From Micropterix aruncella (lineage: Eukaryota; Arthropoda; Insecta; Lepidoptera; Micropterigidae), in NCBI GenBank assembly GCA_944548615.1, contig OX155963.1, forward strand, positions 23,245,711 through 23,309,710: 64,000 nucleotides of DNA. Reading direction: 5' to 3'. The notes beneath the pieces are model-generated. The model searched no databases. It was not told where the DNA came from and saw only the letters and a list, made by a program, of their open reading frames with translations. A program made the position numbers and the translations under genes. Below are positions 1 to 9,837 of this stretch, one piece after another; position 1 is the first letter of the stretch; every line of letters begins with the position of its first letter.

Positions 1-3000
1 TAGTGGTTCTAAGGTTCTTCTTGCTCATGTCAAGTAGGGCCTTGGTTTTCTTCTGTAGTGGTTGCTCCATCATGGCTTTTGCCTGGCGACATCCCTGACT
101 CTGTTTCCAGGAAGCCCGATGTTCCTGCTCCAAGCAGTCCTTGATGATTTTCTTACCTGTAGCGAAGGGGACCCCTACAGCTGGCTCCACTGGGCAATCC
201 AGTGTGCCCAGTTTTGCCAGTCTATCGGCCTCTTCGTTTCCGGGTATGCCTTGGTGACCCGGTATCCACATTAGGGTGATTTTGTTGGATTTTCCCAATT
301 TGTTGAGCTCCTGCATGCAGTCCCAGACCACAGAAGATTCTGTGGTGGCTTTAGCCAGAGCGTCCAGTGCTGCTCTGCTGTCAGAGCAGATGAGGATTTG
401 TCTGTTTTTTACCTCAAGTCGACTTTGTAGTTTTATGCATTCCAATATGGCAAGTACCTCGGCTTGGAAAACCGTAGCGTATTGTCCAAGGGGGATGCTG
501 ATTCTGTGGTTGGTTTTGGGTCCGTACACGCCTGCCCCAAAACGTCCATTTGTTCCTGAGCCGTCGGTGAACCAGGCGTCTGCGTTGTGGCTTTGAAGCC
601 ACTGCGGATTTTTTCATTCTTCCCTGGTGGGGATTAGGATTTTATAGGATTTCTCTACCGAAATTTTTTTCCGTAGTCGATCCTGGGTCAGAGTGAATGG
701 GCTTTTGTGGAGGAGGTTTAGCTCAGGATGATTGTGCCCTCCACGCTTCCACTCGCCCAAACACTTCAGTCTGTATGCTGTAAGTCTGGCGGAGTGGATG
801 ATGAGCTTGTCCAGAGGCGGGCAGCAGAGTGCCACCTCTAATCCCGCTGTTTGGGTGGTCTTCATGACGCCAGTTGCAGCCCTCAGGTAGTTACCTTAAA
901 GGCTTTTAAGCATTTTTAATGTCTCAAGCTTTTTCACCCTGGACCACCAGACTATTGCAGCATAGGTTAGTCTAGGCAGCAGTACTGCCCTGTAGAGCCA
1001 TAAGGCGACCCTGGGTTTGAACCCCCAGGTTTTTCCCATGACTCTTTTGCACGTCCACAACGAGGCATAGAAGGTTGTTCTCTTGCGCTCGAGGTGGTGC
1101 TTCCAATTGAGCTTTGGGTCTAGATAGACTCCAAGGTATTTAACTACTGTAGCGTATTCTATCTCCTTATCCCAGAGCTTGAGACACTCAACGGGTTCGG
1201 GTTTGTATTTTCTGGTGAAAATCATGGCCTTAGTCTTGCTTGGATTAGCGGATAGACCTCTGGCCTGGCACCAGTCTTGGGTGGTCTTAAGTGCTTTGTC
1301 CATGAGCTCCTTAAGTATTGATAGGAAGTTTCCTCTGACTACTATGGCCACGTCATCAGCGTAGCCGTAGACAGAGAGGCCTAGGTTTTGTAGATCTATT
1401 AGGAGTTCGTCTACAACGATGCTCCACAAGAGGGGGGAGATGACTCCACCCTGTGGACAGCCCTTAGCAGGGATTCCCGTGATGGAGGTGTCGCCTTGAT
1501 AGACGGTCAGATTCCTATTTGATAGCATACTCAATGTCCAGTCAATAATGGTCTCTCGTATTCCTCGTCTGTGCATAGCGTTTTTTATAGTTGCATATGA
1601 TGCGGTTCAAATGCTCCTTCGATGTCCAGGAATACTCCCAGAGCGTAACCTTTCGCCGCTAACTGTGTCTCTATTGTGCTCACCAGGTGATGTAGGGCAG
1701 TGTCCGTAGATCTGCCCTCCCTATAGGCATACTGAGCATCCGCAAGCGGTTGAAGAGCTAGGTGGTTGTTTTTCAAGTAGCCGTCAACTAGTCTCTCCAG
1801 TGATTTCAGGAGAAAGGAGGTGAGGCTAATGGGTCTGTAGTCTTTGGCAAAGATGTGGCCGTTCCTGCCTGCCTTTGGAATGAACGTGACTCTTGCGCTG
1901 CTCCAAGCATGAGGGACGTGTCTGAGGGCTATGCTCGCTCTAAGTACCTTTGTTAGAGGGCCCAGCAGCTGGCTTAACCCTTTTTGTAGTAGGACTGGGT
2001 ATATTCCATCCGGTCCAGGTGATTTGTAGGGGTCGAAGGTGCTCACGGCCCATTCTACTGCTTTTGGATTAACTATCTTGGCTGCAAGGGCCCACTCCCT
2101 GGGCTTGTGGAGCCTCTTGGAGTTCTCCCCTGCGGCAATTGGGTGTGAGGATTCCTGGAAGCCCGGAAAGTGTGTTTCCATTAGGAGCTTCAAGGTTTCC
2201 TTGGTGTCGCTTGTGTGTCCCCCCTCTGGTCGTTTAAGGCATCCCAGCTGGGGGCGGTTGTTAGAGCTGAGGATCTTGTTGAGCCTGGAGGCTTCGGAAG
2301 CTGTTTCCACGCTCTCACAAAAGTCCCTCCAGCTTCTTCGTTTGGCTTTAACAATGGCCTTGTTGTATTCGTTTCGGGCGTTTTTGTATTCCTCCCAAAG
2401 ATGTTGCGAGTTAGTGTTGTGATTTCTCGCCCTATTGAAACACCTTCTCAGCGTAAGCCTGAGCTTGGTCAGCTCTGGGTTCCACCATGGGACCTTTTTT
2501 GAGAGGTTTTTTTGTTTCAAAGGGCAATTCTGCTCGTAGGCGTCTATAACGGCATTAGACAGTGATAGTGCAGCTGTTTCTAGTTGCTCTTTGGTGTGGA
2601 ATCGATTCGGAACCGTGGTGAGCTTGATAGCCAGGTCCCTATCGAATCCTTCCCAGTTGGTATTTCTAGGGTTGCGAGCCCACTGAATTTCCAATGAGTG
2701 CCGAAGCGTTAGATGGATCTGCCTATGGTCCGAGCCTGAGGGTTCATCTGAGACCCTCCAGTCTTGAACCAGGTCGGCCACTTCTTTTGTGCAGATCGTG
2801 ATGTCCAGTACCTCCTGTCTTCTTGAGTCTATGAAGGTAGGTTCTGTTCCTCTGTTGAGGATGGTGAGTTCATTGCCTAGGATAAAGTCATGCAGGCTTA
2901 CCCCCCTCGGGTTTATGTTGGAACTACCCCAGAACACGTGGTGGGAGTTCGCATCGCAACCCAGAAGGAGTTGGAGCTCGCGTTGTTTCGCACATGTCAC

Positions 3001-3381
3001 TAGGTTGGTTATATCTTCTTGCGGTGGCAGGTCAGTGGAGTCATAAGGCATGTATGCTGACCCAATGAGTAGATCCACCGTTCTGTCTCCTGTCAAGTTG
3101 ATTTTTGTTAAAACGACCGTTAGGTCATCGCCGCTGATTTGTGGCAGAAAAGTGGCTGTGACGCCCTTAGTGACCCCGCAGGTCCTGAGTTTCCGAGTCG
3201 GTTGGGCCTTATGAATGGTTCCGCAACCTCCTAATCCACTTATAGTATCCCTAACAATCCAAGGTTCTTGGATTAGTGCTATACTTGTCTGCGCCACAGC
3301 CATGCTCCTGGTTAATATCGCCGAGGCGCTTTTGCTGTGGTGCAAGTTGATCTGGATTATGGGGACTTTTAGGTGGTTCAT
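1..3381 (-). pseudogene. ORF2 polyprotein (endonuclease, reverse transcriptase, RNase H), broken and partial
   Basis: Encodes the enzymes of target-primed reverse transcription. Starting at the ATG at 3381, the first segment carries the endonuclease, with YMPYDS, LLLGCDANSHH and the closing GSDHRQI visible. The RT follows: FIPKAGRNG, YRPISLTSF, then FLDIEGAF near 1640. The frame then shifts (between about 1600 and 1620) and the palm continues with CPQGGVISPLLW and the catalytic YADD near 1365. An in-frame TAA at 896-898 and a TGA at 614-616 interrupt the stretch after the RT; reading resumes in the same frame past both. RNase H follows, with its four acidic positions in TDGS, QAEV, SDSRAA and GNEEAD (about 570 to 215), and the frame stays open to position 1. 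The start overlaps the ORF1 stop as ATGA. The C-terminus is cut by the window edge. Confidence 0.9.
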
Positions 3382-4325
3382 TTTGCTGTACCTCCCTCCG
3401 TTCCCTCCACTGCGTCCGACTCCTTCCTAGGCTTATTATCGAGCAGCCTTACGGATGCCCGTGCTAGCCCACAGTATGGTCGGAAGTTGCAGGCCCTGAG
3501 AGTGGCCAATGAGGAGTCGCTCACCAGACAGGCGAAGTGGACGCTCGAGGCATCCTTCTTCGTGCTCCCCCTAGCGTCGGCCCACCCATCGGTCTTCAGA
3601 CCTGGGTTTTGCCTGTCGAGGAGTAGAAGTACTTTCTCGACAGTGTACTTGGGCTCCTCCACGTGGACCACCACTCGATGGCGTTTGGGCAGCTCATCGA
3701 CCGGCAGCACACACACGGATTCACCTTGGACGAGTAAGTCCGTGGAAAGGCTTCTGAGCCAGTTCCCCGTCTCCTCATCTGCGCACGAGAAGACGATTGC
3801 ACCGTCCCTCTCCCAGCTGCCGGTAAAGGATGGTGTTTTAGTGCCAAAAGGAATTTCCATGATGGCGTCCACAATCTTGTCCCGGATGGCTTCTATGTCG
3901 CCGGCTTCAAGTTTTTTGTCAGGGTAGCCCCTTATTATGAGGGCTAGCCTGAGGAGTCCTTTTGTGGCCTGGGCGTAAGAACCTTTGTCGGAGACTTTCG
4001 GTCTTTTCCCTGTCGCCTGATGGGAGGGGCTTGGGGTGTTTGGCCCTTGTCTGGGGCGTTTAGGAGCCCCAGGGGCCTCTGGAGTCCCGTCCTCCGGCTT
4101 AGAGTTAGCACTGGAGGCTCGGGGGTTAGCAGTTAGCCCCTCTCTCATCAGTTTTTTGTAGCGACGCCTTTCGGCGCCGTTATATCTGATGCGGGTTTTG
4201 GGTGGGCTTTTTGATGGGCCCGCCCCCGCGTTGGGTGCCTCCTGTGGTTCGCTTTGAGACAAAGCCACCCCCTGGAGTGCTTCAATTAAGTTTATTTTTG
4301 GTGGTGTACTGTTTATTTGATCCAT
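3378..4325 (-). CDS. ORF1 (gag-like) of the LOA/I-type retrotransposon
   Basis: An open frame of 315 residues if translation starts at the ATG at 4325, whose context (AACAAAATGG) is good. The frame stays open upstream to 4526, but that part reads like UTR. The N-terminal half is low complexity and rich in P, S, K and R (PSKSPPKTRIRYNGAERRR), as expected for an RNA-binding ORF1. The C-terminal half (from about KGLLRLALIIRGYPDKKLEA) looks like the DUF4780-type domain I associate with arthropod retrotransposon ORF1s. I see no CCHC zinc knuckles. The stop overlaps the ORF2 start (ATGA at 3381-3378), which suggests ORF2 is translated by termination-reinitiation. I see no break, so this half of the element may still be expressible. 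Confidence 0.8.
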   Translation of the reverse strand: MDQINSTPPKINLIEALQGVALSQSEPQEAPNAGAGPSKSPPKTRIRYNGAERRRYKKLMREGLTANPRASSANSKPEDGTPEAPGAPKRPRQGPNTPSPSHQATGKRPKVSDKGSYAQATKGLLRLALIIRGYPDKKLEAGDIEAIRDKIVDAIMEIPFGTKTPSFTGSWERDGAIVFSCADEETGNWLRSLSTDLLVQGESVCVLPVDELPKRHRVVVHVEEPKYTVEKVLLLLDRQNPGLKTDGWADARGSTKKDASSVHFACLVSDSSLATLRACNFRPYCGLARASVRLLDNKPRKESDAVEGTEGGTAK

Positions 4326-4770
4326 TTTGTTCCCACGAGTTCCTCGGTAGTGCGATATCACCCGGACAGAGCCGCGTATGACCGGGGCTTGGCTTATACT
4401 ACCCGGAGGACGCCCAGTATCCGGGAGGCACCGTAAGAGACGCAACACTCCCTGCGCCATGCAGCCATTAGCACGGTAGCTTACACCTCGGCTTGGAGAG
4501 TTGGTCCGCGGTGGGGCCTTCCACACACAGTGTATTAGCCACCACTACCCGAAGAGCACCCGGCCTCGGGTATCATCCCTCGAGCCGGGGTCCCTTCGGG
4601 CGTTCTCCTATCCGCCACCTGGAGACGCGCCCGGTTGGTGCTCAGCCGTCGGGAGGCCTATCGTAAAGAAATACACACACACAAACACACACACTGAAAC
4701 ACACACATCTTGCGGTGTCAACTACAACGGGCGAGCCCGTCACCACAGGACGTTTTAACGATTAGTCGTT
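4326..4770 (-). other. Probable 5' UTR/promoter of the retrotransposon, with a (CA)n tract
   Basis: GC-richer than the surrounding DNA and without a credible frame. It contains an imperfect CA/TG microsatellite at about 4671-4706. Non-LTR elements carry an internal promoter here, but none can be identified by eye. The outer boundary is inferred from the change in composition. Confidence 0.5.
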
Positions 4771-4774
4771 CTGT

Positions 4775-4895
4775 CGCCCTGCAGTGAACGTAGAAGACTT
4801 TGGACAGTACATTCTACGTCCAGCTACGTCACAACCCGTGAGAGTCCAACGCCTTACCGCGAGTGAGCCAGGAATAAACCCGGCGGGCTCGAGAT
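4775..4895 (-). repeat. tRNA-like (A-box/B-box) repeat, copy 1
   Basis: The minus strand contains GGGTTTATTCC (B-box-like) and then GCGGTAAGGCGTTGGACTCT (A-box-like). The same order, spacing and roughly 60 bp of similar sequence recur at about 22010-22110 on the plus strand. It could be a tRNA-derived SINE piece, or the extreme 5' end of the neighbouring retrotransposon family. B-box before A-box is the reverse of a simple tRNA head, so it is not a functional tRNA gene. Confidence 0.45.
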
Positions 4896-5076
4896 ACTCG
4901 CGCCCTCACTTCCAATTGTGACCAGATTTCTCCGGTCTCTCGATTGGTTCCGAGTTCGAGGTCGCTTGCGCGGTCCTCTCCCTTACGAAGCGGTGAAACG
5001 GAGTGCACCGAATCTGTCGCGGACCAAGGCGTCCTTTGCCCGACTCTGAACCGGGATCGGATGGCCAATGGTCTTT

Positions 5077-5165
5077 TGTTTCATATTCCGCTCTAACGTA
5101 TTGCTCTGTCTCGTTCGCTTGGGCTAATTTTAGTTTTAGTTCACAGAGAAACGCAATCAGGCCCA
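5077..5165. repeat. Solo arm of a long-TIR MITE
   Basis: About 90 bp running from TTTCATATTCCGCTCTAACG to GAAACGCAATCAGGCCCA. It closely matches the right arm (and, inverted, the left arm) of the complete MITE at 13487-13789. No partner arm is visible nearby, so this is a truncated copy. Confidence 0.7.
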
Positions 5166-5849
5166 ATATAATACCAATATGTAATATAACCGTCCAATCA
5201 AGAAATGCCTCATGTATTCTCAGTTTGTCAATGGGCACGCGATTGTCGTCTCGCCCGTCTTGTTTCCCGGTAAAAACACACTTATCTGTCATTTCGGATC
5301 GGCCGAATGTCGCGTGTGTGTGATTTTGAATGCGACCCGAGCGCGACCGAGCAATGACATGACATTGACAATAAACCCGACCTCATAGAATATTCCCACA
5401 GACGAATGACGATTGTTTGCACACGCGCAGCAGCACGCAAGGATTGTGAAGCTGCCTGGATGAACATAAAAGAGGCTACTGCTACAGAATTCTTGTAGTA
5501 GTGCCTGCTGAGTGTCACGGTTTCTTATAAGTAGTTGTGTAAATGGTTAGTATTTCATATGTCCATTCTCTTCTATTTGAGGGCCCAATAGAATACTCTT
5601 TAGCACCATACACCCTTACTTTAGCATCATACAGTTCTTCGGAAATATTTCCACTTTCCAACACTGGAACTCAGTGTTGCCACCCATCCCGATTCTGTCA
5701 GAACAGTCCCGATATTGAGCACATTGTGCCGCAACCACTATTCATTTTATCAATCCATGGGATGCATCATACATAGGATTGTCGAAAAATCAAATAAACT
5801 TTTTGTTTATTCAAATCAATGAAGCCATTTTGATATTCGAAATCACTAA
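5166..5849. other. Stretch without an identified gene
   Basis: No supportable coding region. It contains a short motif CAGTGTTGCCACCCATCCCG near 5671, faintly like AGTGTTGCCAAC at 20181. Only short open frames without family features are present. Confidence 0.6.
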
Positions 5850-6300
5850 CATTCGTCTATACATCATTGATTAGATCGGTTCTGGAGTATGATGGATCAG
5901 TAATTTGGAATCCATTTCACATTTTTCACAGCGATAGAATAGAACGAGTTCAAAAGAAATTCACTCGCATGCCGACGAACAAGTGTGGCCCCAGAAATAT
6001 TCTGAGAGGTTATGTAGAGCGGCTTTCGCACTCTAACCTCATAAATTTAATTAAACGCTGGACCTTTAACGATCTTTAGACCTCCCAGCTAGTCTAGCAA
6101 ATGCTCAATTTCGTGTACCACCGCGACTAACGAGGAGCTCTCATACTTTTTCTGTTGTCGCTTGCAATAGCAATATCGTGTCGAATAGACCTCTCACCAG
6201 AATATGTCTGGTTTTAGACACCACACGTAAAAGGCTAGACATATTTAATGATTCCATGAATTCAAATAAAGATTCGATCAAATCTTGTCTATCTCCTATA
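5850..6300 (+). pseudogene. Reverse-transcriptase C-terminal remnant (Jockey/CR1-group non-LTR element)
   Basis: The plus strand reads LIRSVLEYDGSVIWNPF, then DRIERVQKKFTRM and INLIKRWTFNDL. After a stop near 6079 and a small frame change it continues as QFRVPPRLTRSSHTF and SNRPLTRICLV. This is the well-known region after the RT palm in Jockey/CR1-like pol proteins. A closely similar piece on the opposite strand lies at 17225-17575, so both derive from one family. Neither end of the element is recognisable. Confidence 0.8.
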
Positions 6301-6860
6301 TATTAAGATTGAACTAACTGTCATTCTACTGTAGTATATGACTTTATTATATTATACCATTCCCTAATATTATATTATATCATATTATATATTATAAATC
6401 CAATTATTCATTTTGCTTTACACACCTCAATTTCCCAGATACCTATTACAATTGTGCTCATGTTACGATTATTTCTATCATAAGTAATGCAAGCATTTTA
6501 AACTGTTCACATGATAGTCAAACAGTTTTTGTTTAAATAGGTTTTGCAAATACTCTTATCTTTTATTTACTATCTGTTAGTTTACTCTAAAATGAATTAA
6601 ATAAATAAACCTGTAAGGTCCATGCCAGCCAACGCCCAGCCGCCAGCACAGCAGTCGACATTAGGCATCAACCGCTTTTGTCATCTTAAAGCGTGTTTTT
6701 GCTTTTATTGTTAACCTAAAATTGTAATGACATAATTGTTGGTGTGGTACTTTTTTATTATATGTAGTGATAGAAATTGTTGTTGGTGTTACAATTGTTT
6801 TTAGAAATAGTGACGATAATGAGCACCAGTAGAACAAAGCGGAGAGGCGGCCACGTAAGC
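6301..6860. other. AT-rich stretch, nothing identified
   Basis: Very AT-rich, with runs such as TATATTATATCATATTATAT around 6365-6395. A short GC-richer patch (CCAGCCAACGCCCAGCCGCC) lies at about 6626-6645. No frame, RNA gene or repeat with a second copy was recognised. Confidence 0.6.
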
Positions 6861-7034
6861 AAGGAGGGTAGAGTTATTAGGTGATTCGCTCCTGAGCAGT
6901 TTGTATTCAAGAGACGTCATCTTGTCGTCATCAATATGGGAGAAAATTCGGATTTTGACAATCTGTTCGTGGCTTGACGTCACCATGATTTTAAACCGTT
7001 TGGGAGCGATTCACCTAATAACTGTAACCGCCTT
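6861..7034. mobile_element. Palindromic MITE, copy 1 (174 bp)
   Basis: The terminal inverted repeats are about 35-40 bp: AAGGAGGGTAGAGTTATTAG at the left, and CTAATAACTGTAACCGCCTT at the right, which is its imperfect reverse complement. The repeat continues inward through GTGATTCGCTCC. A second copy with the same ends lies at 57895-58079. No clear target-site duplication was seen. There is no coding capacity, so it would be mobilised in trans by an unknown transposase. Confidence 0.8.
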
Positions 7035-8423
7035 GCATGTAAATAAGTACATAATGCCATTGTGTATGTTGTAAAATCTATTTTTTTACGATGTTAATTG
7101 CAGGATGTAATAACCTATTACTAAGGGGTTTCCCAATGGCGACGGATGGATTTGCTAAGACCCCCTAAAATCTTGAATAATAAATCGGCATTGCAATAAA
7201 GTTACCCCCATTTGCGAACTGTCCCTTCAAAGGCAACGAAAAAGATATTTAACAAATATAATCTTCAAGATTTTTGCCAGCGGCGCCAAAGGGGTTCCCA
7301 CCTAGACCCCTCCCAATCATGGTTATTCCCTGCAACCTCCCCTTCCAAGTCCTGTTATTTTCGTAGATATAGATGGAGGAAATCCTGCTGGCGAGTATCA
7401 TGGTTTCTTATAGCACAGCATACAAAGAGTACTAACAGAATGGACACACGCTTCTTGCCAAAACCGACCACCCCTTTTTCTCTATTTGCGTGGGTGAAAA
7501 TCGCCATAGTGCGATTCTCCCGCGCACACAACGCAGGCTCCCGCGCGCGCACACACTCACACACACACACACAATGACGCACATGCGAAAGATCACCTGA
7601 CGATTATCATACATGTTTCAGTTACTTTTTTTTATTTGTTTTATTAAATATAAAAACTCCTAATTGAGCCTGATCTGTTAACATGTTGGGTGATTATTAA
7701 ATGTATGTTTTTGCTTTCTTTAGAATTGTTTCTTTTCATTCGATTATTCGTTGTCATGTCCTTGTCAAAATTAGTTTGATACCCACCGCGGTTCAAAAAT
7801 TGAAATTCGTCATACAAATGTAGCATTCATAGCATCAGGCTCATAGCATCATTCATAACGTCATTCATAGCATCAGGCTCAGTCACAAAATATAAATGTA
7901 GTACATACGTACCAACTAAAATCAGTCCCCTTCATTGTGCTTTACTAAAAGGACCATATTCTCGGCCTTGGCGGTAACACTACACAATAGGCGATACTTT
8001 CGCAAATGTTCACGAATCCATTCAAGTCGCTTATTCAATATTGTCCGCTGTGAGCGTACTGCCAGGTATGTGTGTGTGTTGTTTATCGAATTCCTCTGCT
8101 ATTCACTATTCACGATTCGAAGAATATTGGATTCATCAGATAATAATATATCATCCAAAACTACTGAACCAAATTTGATGTCGGTTTTAATATCGTACTA
8201 TGGATCTTTTAATATCGTCCCATGAACTCTACTATGGATACCTATAAATAATAGGATCCACTAAATTACGCTACATTTTGTAAGAATCAAGATATTTAAC
8301 TCTAAATGGTTAAAATATATTATTTGTTGACTACAAACGACATTATCTAAAAACTTGATACATTATCACAATCACGACTTTTCAACAAAGACATCTTCAA
8401 AAAGCATGCAAACCCTCAAATGC
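7035..8423. other. Non-coding stretch with a (CA)n microsatellite and short local repeats
   Basis: No supportable gene. It contains a GC-rich lead-in and CACA tract at about 7539-7573. A short direct repeat (CATTCATAGCATCAGGCTCA) occurs twice between 7824 and 7882. The small open frames here show no family features. Confidence 0.6.
7539..7573. repeat. (CA)n microsatellite
   Basis: A run of CG/CA dinucleotides passing into pure CA. Confidence 0.9.
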
Positions 8424-8785
8424 ACTGAGAAAAATATAACGATTTAATACAGGGAAATACGCGTGTTTCAACAAGATTTACGTATATAACTCGTACTGTG
8501 GTCCATACGAATGTATTAACATGACGCGTGACGGTAGTTACCGTGTCATAATGTTAAAAAATAATGTTATTTCATTACGTCGCGTCCTTCGGATCTTGCT
8601 TCTAACATGACAGCATGATATATAGTAATACGTACGGTAATAGTCGGACACATGAATCATATTGAAACTACAGCATAATGTTATTTCCATATTAACCTTA
8701 AGTAAAATGTTGATCAACAAACATGATCAAATGTCGATCAAAAAACATATAATTGAGTAATGGAGTTTCAAGAAATTGTAGATAA
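8424..8785 (+). repeat. Dispersed repeat family A, copy 1
   Basis: From CTGAGAAAAATATAACG to about TTGAGTAATGGAGTTTCAAG this matches 63611-63945 over roughly 330 bp in the same orientation. Shared blocks include TATTAACATGACGCGT, GTGACGGTAGTTACCGT and CTTCTAACATGACAGCATG. The copies differ by point changes and small indels. No coding capacity or terminal inverted repeats were seen, and the element class is unknown. Confidence 0.8.
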
Positions 8786-8859
8786 TTGGATGTTTCAACT
8801 GGATATAAAGTCGTTATACTAGCGCTACCCCAGTCAAAACGGCCACTCTTTCCACTGAA

Positions 8860-9190
8860 TAATAGGTCTATATCACTAGAAAAACCTACTACTTTTCCCC
8901 TTGATGATTTATTAAAAAGGTTATTAATAAACGAGTAGATCTCGAAAAAAATGGGCCAAGAATGGTGCCCTGAAGTTCTTCATAAGAAATGGGAAATTTT
9001 TCACTAAGGTTGTCAAAGATGTATGAAAATAGATCCACTTTAAAATGACTTCAAAGCTGTACCTTTTAAACCTACCTGCTCTAATGTTGTAATAAGAATT
9101 TTATGGGACCTGTATCAAAGGCTTTGGCTAGATCAAGGAAAATAGCCATGCACTTATCGCCGATATCGAGCAGCATCCCGTTCCCCGAAA
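8860..9190 (-). pseudogene. Reverse-transcriptase palm remnant (CR1/Jockey-group)
   Basis: The minus strand reads GDKCMAIFLDLAKAFDT, then in another frame KRYSFEVILKWIY, then QGTILGP and SSRGKVVGFS. These are the RT blocks around the first catalytic aspartate (FLDLAKAFD) and the block leading to the FADD-type motif, which has decayed here. Several frameshifts and stops are present. It lies just upstream of the DOMON exon and probably inside that gene's first intron or promoter region. Confidence 0.8.
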
Positions 9191-9272
9191 GGGACGATAT
9201 TTAGGCTTACTTAGAAAGTGTCTCTAATCATTGATTTAATAGTTTTTAATAGTTTTTTTCTATTATTTCCAG

Positions 9273-9363
9273 GTTTTGTGCAAAGTGCTTAGTGCTGTGC
9301 AGTGCCGAGTGAGCGTCAATCTAATATTCAGTGTTCCGCCGGTGAATTTAAATCTCCGATACA
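9273..9363 (+). other. Predicted 5' UTR part of the DOMON exon (splice acceptor at 9271-9272)
   Basis: A pyrimidine-rich run ending in TCTATTATTTCCAG precedes 9273, so the coding exon may be preceded by a spliced, non-coding first exon further upstream. The alternative is a transcription start between 9273 and 9363. A short ATG frame at 9276 lies in another frame and is probably not used. Confidence 0.4.
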
Positions 9364-9714
9364 ATGCCGGGTTCAACGACACTCTGTGTATCTTTGCCAT
9401 GTTGCATTTATCGTCTTGCTCTGTTAGTCTCATGTCTGCTCAGCTGCGCGGCCAATCACAGAAGCCTGACGAGCAGGTCCATCATCGACTCCAAGAGCCA
9501 CGAGTCCAACCTGCAGTGGACACACTCCGAAATGCTAGACACGAACGGAGACTACATCCTCAGGTGGCTGCCGGGGGATAGCTCAATCTCCTTCAGGGTC
9601 GAAGCTAGGACCCTTGGATACATCGGGATCGGCTTCAGCTCACAAAGCATCATGAAAGGAGCTGATTTGGTGCTGACTTGGGTGGACGACAGGACTGGAA
9701 ACGCGCAATTGTTG
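9364..9714 (+). CDS. First coding exon of a DBH-like (MOXD1-type) monooxygenase with a DOMON domain
   Basis: Encodes 117 residues: a cleavable signal peptide (hydrophobic YRLALLVSCLLSCAA at about 16-30), then the first part of a DOMON domain. The signature SISFRVEARTLGYIGIGFS is followed by MKGADLVLTWVDD. DOMON domains bind haem or sugars and form the N-terminus of copper type II ascorbate-dependent monooxygenases such as MOXD1 and Drosophila CG5235, which act in the secretory pathway. The exon ends in phase 0 at a strong donor (GTGAGT at 9715), so the remaining DOMON residues and the two copper-binding catalytic domains lie in later exons. I could not find any of these downstream in the window. 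Knickkopf-type or tyramine beta-hydroxylase proteins are alternatives; the tight spacing of signal peptide and DOMON favours MOXD1-like. Confidence 0.82.
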
Positions 9715-9837
9715 GTGAGTTATTAGTTGTTACTGATCTTTGATATACTATCCCTGAGTGTCCCTTCTCCCATTCAAGATAGTCATAAGACATACGCGTT
9801 CGATTTGTCCACAAATCGTATATCTGTTGGTCTACAT

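Larger units (their letters stand above)
1..4770 (-). mobile_element. Near-full-length LOA/I-group non-LTR retrotransposon, 3' end outside window
   Basis: The minus strand reads 5' UTR (about 4770-4326), ORF1 (4325-3378) and ORF2 (3381 to the window edge). ORF2 has the order apurinic-type endonuclease, reverse transcriptase, RNase H. An RNase H domain combined with the opening QINLHHSKSA...IALIQEPW fits the LOA clade or its I-group relatives; that assignment is from memory of family motifs. The element ends beyond position 1, so its 3' UTR and tail are unseen. The 5' boundary is uncertain: the GC-richer sequence typical of the element runs to about 4770 and perhaps 4900. One frameshift and two in-frame stops in ORF2 make this copy non-autonomous, but ORF1 is open, which suggests fairly recent insertion. 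Confidence 0.88.

Noticed and set aside
276..596. Plus-strand 106-codon frame in the first 600 bp
   Set aside because: It is the antisense of the RNase H domain of the retrotransposon; the minus strand carries the catalytic motifs.
4529..5323. Overlapping frames of 79-128 codons around 4829-5323
   Set aside because: They run on both strands through retrotransposon UTR, the tRNA-like repeat and a MITE arm; none shows a domain.
9276..9581. Alternative plus frame of 101 codons overlapping the DOMON exon
   Set aside because: It is out of frame with the signal peptide and DOMON sequence, which give a clear family match and end at a good donor.
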